Positions 20,443-28,537 of a DNA stretch of 29,243 nt are shown here, piece after piece. The DNA comes from a virus: positions 1 through 29,243 of IMG/VR virus record IMGVR_UViG_3300028025_002392; one strand, written 5' to 3'. Within the stretch, counting starts at the first letter, position 1. Every line of letters begins with the position of its first letter. The notes below the pieces were generated by a model. The model made no database searches, was not told where the DNA came from, and saw only the letters and a program-made list of their open reading frames with translations. Made by a program: the position numbers and the translations under genes.

Positions 20443-21155
20443 TATTGTATGTTTTCTACTAGTAAGCCATAGCTTGAGACTACTGTTGTTGGGCTACTAA
20501 GGTTAATTGTAAAGTATAAATACTGCTGAGTAGTGAAATCTTTTGGTACTACATCAAAGGCAGCCGATTGACCATAGTCAGTATTGGCATTACTTCCTGT
20601 AGCAAAGGCTTTTATACTTCCTGAAGCACCTCCGATTACAGGCATAGTCCTATACATAGATACCATCCCTATAGATCCTATAGCATTAGTTCCTAAAATA
20701 GTAGAAGCTGTTAATTGTGCAAGTGTAGGAGAAGCAAAAGTACCTATTCTTATTCTAGTCCTAGGCCCACCACCACCTAATGTAATTACTCTTACAGTAA
20801 AAGATGAGCGAAGCATAGCATTATTTATTGTGGTAGGGATAGGCACAGAAGCTATTAAAGTTTCATTAGTTGTACCTGTTACTGTTGTTACAGCAGATGA
20901 GCTAAAAAGTATAGTGTTATTTTGTTTAGCATTTAATGCCGTTTGTAAATCTGTTTGACTAGATAGCGTTCCTGTAATACCACCCCATACAGCACTACCA
21001 CCACTAGCAGCGTTAATTATTTGAGTGCCTGTAATAGCAGTATTGACAGGAAGCCCTCCTATAATGGAAGTACACTCTATCAAATCTGTTGCCTGTAAGT
21101 CACCTGTGTGAGCAGGTAGATTAGGCCTCCATGAGCCCCACCATCCATTAGCCAT
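20442..21155 (-). CDS. Fibre-like structural protein, 237 aa
   Basis: A low-charge, Thr/Ser/Gly-rich beta protein. Residues about 51-77 contain SGGSAVWGGITGTLSSQTDL, followed by QTALNAKQN, the short repeat motif seen in many tail-fibre and head-fibre shafts. The rest is beta-rich with a GGGGPRTRIRIG turn. The AATATAGGTA motif abuts its ATG, and it lies 29 nt after the tail-terminator stop, so it may start its own unit. A fibre between tail completion genes is unusual; it could decorate head or neck. Confidence 0.6.
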   Translation of the reverse strand: MANGWWGSWRPNLPAHTGDLQATDLIECTSIIGGLPVNTAITGTQIINAASGGSAVWGGITGTLSSQTDLQTALNAKQNNTILFSSSAVTTVTGTTNETLIASVPIPTTINNAMLRSSFTVRVITLGGGGPRTRIRIGTFASPTLAQLTASTILGTNAIGSIGMVSMYRTMPVIGGASGSIKAFATGSNANTDYGQSAAFDVVPKDFTTQQYLYFTINLSSPTTVVSSYGLLVENIQ

Positions 21156-21164
21156 ACCTATATT
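21155..21164 (-). promoter_or_regulatory. AATATAGGTA motif at start of fibre-like gene
   Basis: The 10-mer, preceded by TAATAT, abuts the ATG at 21155. Together with the copies at 16091 and 18685 it gives three late genes with the near-identical 5' junction ATAATATAGGTATG or ATATAATATAGGTATG. Confidence 0.5.
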
Positions 21165-21184
21165 ATATTATCAAAGTGAAATGT

Positions 21185-21619
21185 TTAAATCGGCACAGCA
21201 CAATCAGTCCAATCATTAACTGTTAAGGTGATACTCATCTGGTATCCTGCAGCGTAATCTAGTAGATCGTTATTCAAAGGTGTAAAGGTAGGCACTCCTA
21301 CCACATCAAAGCTGTAGTCAGTGCTATCCATGTAATAGATGTACAAATCATTTAAGATCTGTTGCGTATCACTTAGAATAGTTATGATGTTAGCTCTATC
21401 CTTTTGTATGATATCATAGCAGAATATATCAAAGCTAAACTCTGTAGTGTTCTCTGTAGGGATTACACCACTGGGTACAATATACACCAGGGGGTACTTC
21501 TCATCCTGAGTAGCAAAGTTATATAGCTGTTCTTTGAAGTCACTGCCTACCTTAAAGACTTGTTTGTGAGCTGTGTAAAAAGCAATGATGTGGTTTGTTA
21601 TGGCTTGTAGGGAATTCAT
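21185..21619 (-). CDS. Tail terminator/completion protein
   Basis: A 144-aa protein with YPLVYIVPSG (about 38-47), FSFDIFCYD (about 59-67), ILSDTQQILNDLYIYY (about 81-96) and a C-terminal MSITLTVNDWTDCAVPI. This succession is the one I associate with Bacteroidota phage tail terminators, which cap the tube and join it to the neck. It lies directly after the tape-measure gene with a 4-nt overlap. Confidence 0.7.
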   Translation of the reverse strand: MNSLQAITNHIIAFYTAHKQVFKVGSDFKEQLYNFATQDEKYPLVYIVPSGVIPTENTTEFSFDIFCYDIIQKDRANIITILSDTQQILNDLYIYYMDSTDYSFDVVGVPTFTPLNNDLLDYAAGYQMSITLTVNDWTDCAVPI

Positions 21620-23976
21620 AGTTCTGCTGATTTATTTATACGGTTTATTTTTTGTTGGGTGGATGTTACTTGTGTCTCAGATACTACAGCTGTTACAGTC
21701 ATATTGCCTGACTCACTAGAGCTACCTCCTGCACTCATGGTGCCACCTGTGTTAGCACTACCAAATAATTGAGCTGCCTGTGGTAAAGCTGTTGCTGTTG
21801 AGGTAGCTCCTCCTCCACCTGCATCACCTCCTCCACCACCTGCTGATGGGGTTGCACCTGGAGATGATAGTATCTGTTTAGCCTTAATCACATTGGTAGC
21901 AATCTGTATAATACCACTAGCAAATTGTGCAATACCTGCAGCACCAAATGATACACCATTCAATGGGTTAGCATTAGAAGCAGCCACCAATGCACTAATA
22001 GCCTTAGCAGTATCTATACCTATTTGAATAAGAGCACTGGCCTTGTTAAATTTCTCTAATTTCTTTTGGTCCTTAATGAGCATGCCTCCTAAATTAGCAA
22101 GTCCATCTACTGTATCTTTAGCAAATCCTAGCTTTGCATCCCTTTCTTTTTGTGCCTCTGCTACCTTAGCATTAGAAGCCTCTATATCTATGTTAGCTAA
22201 TCTATCTGCATGAGCTTTGGCTAGAGCTTCTAAGGTCTCATAGTTACCGTTGGCAGTTTCTATATCTAAAAGATACTGAGCGTTCTCAGCTTCCTTTTGT
22301 TTTGTTACCTCATCCTGCATAGATAGCAATAGATCCTGCTGAGCCTTTACCCTTTCAGCTTCTTGTGCTGCATTCTGTGCTCTCTCCTGCTCATCATAAA
22401 TAGCTACTAGTTCTGCTTTCTGTTCAGCTGTTAAGGTGATGTTAGCCAGTGCATCTGCTCTTAGTTTATCATATTGTGCAGCTTGTGCTAACTGTTCTTT
22501 CTCAAAGCCTTCCTCCATGGCAGCGAATTTAGCATCAGCTATCATAGCATCCCCATTAATTAAGTTCTGAGCATAGGTAGTTTTGATAGCTTCTATTTCT
22601 TTATTCTTTAGAGTCTCAGCATTGGCTAATATAGCAAGCTCCTCTGCACTTAGTTTAGTGGTAGCTGTTAGTCTTAGCTCAGCTAACTTTTGGTTATACT
22701 GATCCTCAGTTAATTTCTTTGCTAAGAATTGCTTATCTAATCCCTCTATCTCTTTCTTTAATCTCTCATCTATGAACGTTTTTTGGTAGTCAGTAAAAGC
22801 CTGGTTTCTAATTGCAATATCTTTATCAATACCATTCTCCATTAAAGCTAATAGCCCTTTGATATTCTCATCCTCTAGTTTTATTTTATCAGCATTGTGT
22901 GCTTTAATATCATCTAGCCGTTCCTTTAAAGTATTCTTAGTTCCTGCTGTCCCTTTCTTTTCTTCCTTTGGCTTTTCAGCATCTCTCTTCTGCTGCTCTA
23001 TCTCAAGTATCTTATATTCATTAAGGCTGTTTCTCCTAGCCTCACCCATATCATTGATAGTTTTATTAGCATTATCCATTGCCTTAGTAGACTCATCTAT
23101 ACGTTTTTTCCTGTCCTCTTCAGATATGTTTAGTGTAGCAAGTTCAGCTATATTTAGCTTCATTTGTTTTACCGTAAGCATTGCAGTCTTTATCTGCTCA
23201 GTTTGATAAGCAATGGAAGCTCTTATCTTAGCCCTAGATAGTTCATAGGTATCCTTACCCTCAGCTTTCGCCAAAGCAATTTTCCTATCATAATCTCCCA
23301 TCTCTTTTTTGTTAGCATCACCTAACATTTGAGACTTCTTTTCATTGGCAGCTATTTGCTCATCTATTCTCTCTAGCTCATTTTTGCCCATCTCCTCACC
23401 TGCATTATCAGTAAGTCCCATCCAATCGGTAAGCATCTCAAATCCTTTGATAAGTAAATTAAGTGGAAGCATTAAGGCATCTATTACTACCTGAAGTACA
23501 CCAAATTTTTTCATTACCAAAACAATAGCTACCACAATAGCTACGATAACAGCTACCAATAAAAAGATTGGATTTGCAAGTAGTTGTATTCCTAATCTCA
23601 CAAAGGTACTACCCAAGGTTGTTACTGTCTTAGTTAAAGCTCCCATCCCTGCAGTTATCATTTTTGGATCCACTCCCTTCATAGCTGTAGAGAAGGTCTT
23701 AGCTTTACTTGCTGCCTCTTCAAAGTCTAGACTCATTAACGAGTCCTTAATACCACCTAATCCATTACTAACCTGCTCAAATTTTGAGCCTGTAGCAAAG
23801 ACAGCTACTGACTCATTAGCATCCTTTATCTTATCAGATAGTTCACCTGCTGCCTGAGATAACCTAGCAATATCTGCAGGATCTGTAGCATTAGCAATCT
23901 CACCTTTGAGTGCTTTTAGTTCTGCTTTAATGGCACCTAGGCCAGAGACTTTTATGGGTATTTCTACTTCATTCAT
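21616..23976 (-). CDS. Tape measure protein
   Basis: A 786-aa protein. The N-terminus is helical (AIKAELKALKGEIAN). Two hydrophobic membrane-like segments lie at about 137-155 (LLVAVIVAIVVAIVLVM) and 158-177. Long coiled coils with many Lys/Glu/Gln run from about 200 to 650. A second hydrophobic helical block (ALIQIGIDTAKAISALVAAS) precedes a Gly/Ser-rich tail (GGGGGDAGGGG). This is the usual layout of tape measures, which set tail length and form a channel during injection. At roughly 1.5 angstrom per residue, 786 aa suggests a tail near 120 nm. Confidence 0.92.
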   Translation of the reverse strand: MNEVEIPIKVSGLGAIKAELKALKGEIANATDPADIARLSQAAGELSDKIKDANESVAVFATGSKFEQVSNGLGGIKDSLMSLDFEEAASKAKTFSTAMKGVDPKMITAGMGALTKTVTTLGSTFVRLGIQLLANPIFLLVAVIVAIVVAIVLVMKKFGVLQVVIDALMLPLNLLIKGFEMLTDWMGLTDNAGEEMGKNELERIDEQIAANEKKSQMLGDANKKEMGDYDRKIALAKAEGKDTYELSRAKIRASIAYQTEQIKTAMLTVKQMKLNIAELATLNISEEDRKKRIDESTKAMDNANKTINDMGEARRNSLNEYKILEIEQQKRDAEKPKEEKKGTAGTKNTLKERLDDIKAHNADKIKLEDENIKGLLALMENGIDKDIAIRNQAFTDYQKTFIDERLKKEIEGLDKQFLAKKLTEDQYNQKLAELRLTATTKLSAEELAILANAETLKNKEIEAIKTTYAQNLINGDAMIADAKFAAMEEGFEKEQLAQAAQYDKLRADALANITLTAEQKAELVAIYDEQERAQNAAQEAERVKAQQDLLLSMQDEVTKQKEAENAQYLLDIETANGNYETLEALAKAHADRLANIDIEASNAKVAEAQKERDAKLGFAKDTVDGLANLGGMLIKDQKKLEKFNKASALIQIGIDTAKAISALVAASNANPLNGVSFGAAGIAQFASGIIQIATNVIKAKQILSSPGATPSAGGGGGDAGGGGATSTATALPQAAQLFGSANTGGTMSAGGSSSESGNMTVTAVVSETQVTSTQQKINRINKSAEL

Positions 23977-23977
23977 T

Positions 23978-26857
23978 TTATATGTAGTATTTAATTTCTA
24001 TTGTGGTGCCGTCTAAGTATCCATCTACAAAGCCTACCCCTATTTGTGTAGTTGTTACGGATACTGTATTTGAACTTGTGGAGTATTGTGCTGAGATCAC
24101 CCCGTCAAAGTTAACGTTACTTATCATTATAGTAGGCACATTAGTGCTAGAGATATATGAAGGCTCAAAGCCATCCAAGTATCCCTCATATGTACCTACT
24201 CCTGTTCTAGTCCAGGTAACACCACCTAGGCTATCATTTTTAACCTGCACTATAGGATCTGTTATCCCTGCCTGTGTTAAGTTAGCAATGTAGATTAATG
24301 GCACTGTACCTGTAGCTACTCCATTTAAACTATTAACCACTAGGTGATTAGTTGCTAGAGTATTTTCACTGATGATATAGTCATCTCCTACTACCACTGA
24401 TCTAGTGCCACCCACTATTACATTACCCCTACCCATAACCATAGCATTAGCCTGATTAGAGAATACATTAGAGGTAGTCATCCTAGTAGTGTTTATGCTA
24501 CTCATTGCTAACATTTGTATAGGGCCTATCCCTGCAGGAGGGGTTGGTATGTTAGGTCCACTAGGTCCCATGAAGGGGGTGAAGTTAATCTCACTATCAA
24601 TACTGATGAGCTCCACCTTTGTGAGCTTGTTAGCATTGGCATCGTAGTCAATTACCTTATTGATATTCCACCATGAATTATCTATCCTAATCTTATCATT
24701 TAATTTCATGGCCTGGATATCAGGCTCTTTCAAATTAAACATAGCAGTCAACATCTTGCCGTTGTTTATCTGCCCCATTGTACGCCTCCAATATCTATTG
24801 TAAAGATTGTTTTCTGTTAGGTTTAAAGGTTGATAATAATAAAAATCACAGATAGCAAAGTTAATGTCAAATGTCGGGGTTAATGGGTCGTCAAAATGGC
24901 CAACTAAAGGATAGTCAGTTAAGTTAATTTGACCTACACTACCATAGTCATATATGTAAAATTGCCCACAAGTTGCTAGTGGTTGCCCTGCTGTAGTCTT
25001 ATCATATAGGATACGTATGTTAGTCTCAGGTGCTGCACCTGCTAGCATTGGTACATAAGCCCCAAATACAGTTTTGATAACAGGGGTAGGGCTAAACAAT
25101 ACAGCCTTAGTAGTTACTTCCTTTACATACTCATTATCAAATACTACCTCAGCTTGTCCATAGATATTGCTAGTAGCGTTGGTGTAAGTAGTGTTAGGGT
25201 TATCCTTATCTGCAGCGTATGTTAGTATTATTTTCTTAGATGTAATCTCAGGTAAAAATGATAAGGTCTGCTCCTGGTCTTTGGCTAGCTTAGCAGTCCA
25301 ATCTACCTCAGCACCACTATCATAGAAGGCATCCCTATGCATTAAGTTTAACTTGTTAGGTTGGGTGTTATCTACCTGAGCGTAGATATTATACATATTA
25401 AAAATACCCTTAATGAAATCACTTTGTTTTATCTTTTTAGGTACGTAGTCATTTACTTCTATTGTGCCACCTATAGCATATACAGTACTGCTAGGTACAA
25501 TGGTAATTAGTATATTAGATATTACAGCTTGTATTTGAATTTGCCCTGAAGCAGGAGCTACTCCTGATGGGGAAGTTTTCCTCCAGCTTCTCACAGATGC
25601 AGCGTTACCTATAGTAGCATATTGCTGATTTACATTTACACCTATAGTAGCAGATGATAAGTTGTTAAGTAGGTTGTAACTAAGAGGAATAGTAGTTTGA
25701 ACTGTTTGGCTTAAAATAGTTGTTGTGCCATTAGGGATAGTTAAAGGGCATTGAACAGCATTTTGCACCCCAAACAAAGTAGCAGTCGGTGACGTGTTAG
25801 TATATAGGTTACTAAATATAATAGGCTGAGTGCCTGCACTTACCCCTATAGCAGGTTTATAATATACATTAGCTGCTACACCACCTGGAGCGCTACCATA
25901 TAAAACACCTCCCGAGCTATTCACTAAGTTTAAAGTGTAGGTCATAGTAACGCTGTAGTCATAGCTTTGAGCATTAGCTGAGCTTATGATAAAGGGTGTA
26001 GTGTATACACCTGTAAGAGGGTTAAAAATATTTTGTATATCCTCTAGTTCAGTCCATGCTGTTATGTTAATCTTAGTGGCTGCAGATTGTGAGGTAGCTA
26101 TCGCAGCTATGTTAGAAAAACCTGCCCAGTTATTAGCTCCATTGATAGTAGTGGCTACTGTCTTTTCTGCTTTTACTAGGTAATCATTATAATCAAAGTT
26201 ATCAGTTCCTCCGTTGTAAGGTATGAAGAGCTTATCAAATCTATCATAAGATAATGAAGGCCAGCTGTAGGTGAAGCCAGCATCCTCAAATATTCTATCT
26301 AGATAAGTCTTAGCAAAGATGGCAGGCTTAAACTCTTGAGTGTTATAGATAGCATCACCTGATCCAGGCAGAAAGTATTTGAAGCCATTAGCTACAGTGT
26401 TAGGAAATCTAGCCACCACATTGAATGCATCATAGGTGTGGTTAAGATCTGAGAAGTCTATATCAGTTAGTTCCTTATTAGCAATGGCTGTAAAGAAATC
26501 TGCTTTGCTATCTTTGATCAGTACCTCATAGGTTACCTGCTCTTCATAGCCATCTGTGAGCTGAGTCTTTACTACCCCTGTTAATTGCATTGAGCAATCC
26601 TCCATTATTGGTATGCCATCCTGAATAACTGCACAGGTAGTGAGAGCATTAATGTTAAAGGTGCCCTCCACTATATTCACATCATAGTAGTGGTTAAGCA
26701 GGTTGTTATTATTCTTACTACCAGTGAGCGTTATGGTCTTAGAGAAGTTACCCTTCCTTTGGCTTATATCTCTTATGTCTCCTGCTTGGAAGTTAAGAGG
26801 GAATGCTGTACCCTCTTTGACATCTAGGAAGCCTGTGCTTAGTTGTATCTTAACCAT
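23978..26857 (-). CDS. Large tail tip/baseplate protein with fibre-like C-terminus
   Basis: A 959-aa protein. The N-terminal part (FLDVKEGTAFPLNFQAGDIR, then SKTITLTGSKNN) and the motif AKTYLDRIFEDAGFTYSWP (about 183-201) are typical of the distal tail hub of Bacteroidota phages. The last 190 residues look like receptor-binding parts: a YadA-like stretch (AMVMGRGNVIVGG, VVVGDDYIISENT). After it come two related modules, VTWTRTGVGTYEGYLDG and VTTTQIGVGFVDGYLDG, each closing with a DGYLDG-type turn. It is two bases from the tape-measure start and overlaps the 491-aa gene by 8 nt. Confidence 0.75.
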   Translation of the reverse strand: MVKIQLSTGFLDVKEGTAFPLNFQAGDIRDISQRKGNFSKTITLTGSKNNNNLLNHYYDVNIVEGTFNINALTTCAVIQDGIPIMEDCSMQLTGVVKTQLTDGYEEQVTYEVLIKDSKADFFTAIANKELTDIDFSDLNHTYDAFNVVARFPNTVANGFKYFLPGSGDAIYNTQEFKPAIFAKTYLDRIFEDAGFTYSWPSLSYDRFDKLFIPYNGGTDNFDYNDYLVKAEKTVATTINGANNWAGFSNIAAIATSQSAATKINITAWTELEDIQNIFNPLTGVYTTPFIISSANAQSYDYSVTMTYTLNLVNSSGGVLYGSAPGGVAANVYYKPAIGVSAGTQPIIFSNLYTNTSPTATLFGVQNAVQCPLTIPNGTTTILSQTVQTTIPLSYNLLNNLSSATIGVNVNQQYATIGNAASVRSWRKTSPSGVAPASGQIQIQAVISNILITIVPSSTVYAIGGTIEVNDYVPKKIKQSDFIKGIFNMYNIYAQVDNTQPNKLNLMHRDAFYDSGAEVDWTAKLAKDQEQTLSFLPEITSKKIILTYAADKDNPNTTYTNATSNIYGQAEVVFDNEYVKEVTTKAVLFSPTPVIKTVFGAYVPMLAGAAPETNIRILYDKTTAGQPLATCGQFYIYDYGSVGQINLTDYPLVGHFDDPLTPTFDINFAICDFYYYQPLNLTENNLYNRYWRRTMGQINNGKMLTAMFNLKEPDIQAMKLNDKIRIDNSWWNINKVIDYDANANKLTKVELISIDSEINFTPFMGPSGPNIPTPPAGIGPIQMLAMSSINTTRMTTSNVFSNQANAMVMGRGNVIVGGTRSVVVGDDYIISENTLATNHLVVNSLNGVATGTVPLIYIANLTQAGITDPIVQVKNDSLGGVTWTRTGVGTYEGYLDGFEPSYISSTNVPTIMISNVNFDGVISAQYSTSSNTVSVTTTQIGVGFVDGYLDGTTIEIKYYI

Positions 26858-28325
26858 TTACGATATTGTTATTAGCTAGCTTAATAGTTACGTTCTGCTT
26901 AATTAAATTCTTGTTGCGTTGGTTGTATACCTGGTAGTCTGAGGTCATGATGTTACAGCTGATGTACTCCTCACTCTCAGGCACATCACAGTCATTTGCA
27001 TAAGAGCTTTGCTTTACATATGTGAATGGTGATGAGATGAGCTCAGTAAAGTAGTTAGCCATGTCCATAGTCATGAAGTTGGTAGCTAGATCTATGGTAG
27101 TGTCAGTGCTTACATAGGTGTTAGTCATACCTCTCTCAGTGAGGGCATAGTCCCACTCATTACTACCATTGATAAAACCAGGCACATCCTGATTAAACTG
27201 CTCACGTGTTACGTTACCTTTCTCATAGCTGTTAAGGCTAAAGGCAAAGCTGTTCCATGAGCCCATACGATCTAAGAATAAGATGCTGTACTCGGTGGTG
27301 CGTATCCTTCTATCTAGTGTTACCCTGTACCTTGCTGAGCTCATCACTCCATTACGTTCATAGTGGAAGTCATAGTACTCAGTGGTAGGCTCTATCAAGT
27401 TACCTGATCCAAAGATAAGAGTAAGCACCCCAAAGTTATTAGGCCCTACTGATACACCACTCACATGATCTGCAGCTGTTACGTTCTTTTCAAAGATGTT
27501 ACCACCATCATTAGCAAACACCATTGTATCTGGAGCCGTTGGTGATCCATTAGCTATGCAGTTTACCCACATATCCTGCGATAGGGTAGCGTACATATTC
27601 TTGTTACCTGCAGGGTAGTTAGTCAGGAACCTATCAAAGATGCCATTGAGCATGAAGTCCTGGTAGTTATAGCTTGGCCACTCAGCCCAATTGATAGCAC
27701 CGTTGAATACATACTTGTTAAGCTGTTGTGCTAGGTTTCTGTTTACTGTCTTACGGCCATCTGCATATGTTATATCTCCATCCTTATTGGCATTGACTAT
27801 CTGAGACCATAAGCTGTTCACTACTATGTAAGCAGGGTTAGCTACTAGCACAGTGAAGAGCCCCTCTAAGTTGGGGTTGGTTACACCTGCACCTGTTTGC
27901 ACTATATTGATTTGATCACCTACTAGAAATGTGTTAGCTACGTTTATCTGTACCCTTCCTACATAAGGGGCTATTAGATATTGGGTTAATGCAAAGGTGT
28001 AACTAGTGGTAGTCAAGTACTCCTCCCCTATCCTTACATCATATTTGTAGTGGCTGTTAGTGGCGTTGTATACTGAGGTGTTATTCAAGTTCAGGTCATA
28101 GCTTACCTTAGCCTGTAACAGCTTCGATAGATCTATCTCACCAAAGCCAGTGGCATAAGTTGGGAGCACCCTGTACTCTGCTATCTTATTTAGCGTACCA
28201 CTCTGATAGATATCATAGATAAACTTGAAGCCCTGCAGGTTTACATTGCTACTGCTGTAGATGTACTTAACAGGGTTGTATGCAGGAACTATTACTTGTG
28301 GGGTTGCTTGTGCTACTAATGCCAT
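26850..28325 (-). CDS. Distal tail protein, 491 aa
   Basis: A beta-rich protein. Features: YNPVKYIYSSSNVNLQGFKF (about 17-36), FIYDIYQSG, EYRVLPTYATGFGEIDLSKL (about 51-70), and a middle VANTFLVGDQINIVQTG segment like a small beta barrel; it ends VTIKLANNNIVNG. I associate this layout with a conserved tail protein of Bacteroidota phages encoded before the hub. A Dit-like or baseplate adaptor role fits its place between terL and the hub gene. Not resolved further from sequence alone. Confidence 0.65.
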   Translation of the reverse strand: MALVAQATPQVIVPAYNPVKYIYSSSNVNLQGFKFIYDIYQSGTLNKIAEYRVLPTYATGFGEIDLSKLLQAKVSYDLNLNNTSVYNATNSHYKYDVRIGEEYLTTTSYTFALTQYLIAPYVGRVQINVANTFLVGDQINIVQTGAGVTNPNLEGLFTVLVANPAYIVVNSLWSQIVNANKDGDITYADGRKTVNRNLAQQLNKYVFNGAINWAEWPSYNYQDFMLNGIFDRFLTNYPAGNKNMYATLSQDMWVNCIANGSPTAPDTMVFANDGGNIFEKNVTAADHVSGVSVGPNNFGVLTLIFGSGNLIEPTTEYYDFHYERNGVMSSARYRVTLDRRIRTTEYSILFLDRMGSWNSFAFSLNSYEKGNVTREQFNQDVPGFINGSNEWDYALTERGMTNTYVSTDTTIDLATNFMTMDMANYFTELISSPFTYVKQSSYANDCDVPESEEYISCNIMTSDYQVYNQRNKNLIKQNVTIKLANNNIVNG

Positions 28326-28537
28326 TACTTGTCTTTACCTATATTAGTGTCATTACTATTATTGTTTTTAAAGCCACCCATAGCGATGAGGTAGGCATGA
28401 TCTAACATGGCCATATGCTGTTGCATCCTATCAGGTCTATTGAATACTATCCTAACATGCTTGCCTGTCTTGTGATGGATGTATGCCTGCACCACCTGTA
28501 TCTTATGTAGCGTATCAGAATGCATAGTAACTATCAT
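28325..28537 (-). CDS. Hypothetical protein, 70 aa
   Basis: A His/Met-rich small protein (TLHKIQVVQAYIHHKTGKHV), ending in a polar Asn-rich tail. It overlaps the end of terL by 23 nt and the tail gene by one base, so it bridges packaging and tail genes. An alternative start at Met5 (28525) would reduce the first overlap. No function is recognised. Confidence 0.6.
   Translation of the reverse strand: MIVTMHSDTLHKIQVVQAYIHHKTGKHVRIVFNRPDRMQQHMAMLDHAYLIAMGGFKNNNSNDTNIGKDK
28336..28345 (-). promoter_or_regulatory. AATATAGGTA motif upstream of the tail genes
   Basis: The 10-mer lies 10 nt before the ATG of the 491-aa tail gene, inside the 3' end of the 70-aa gene. It is the only gene-associated copy that does not touch the start codon, which argues for a transcriptional rather than purely translational role. 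Confidence 0.4.
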
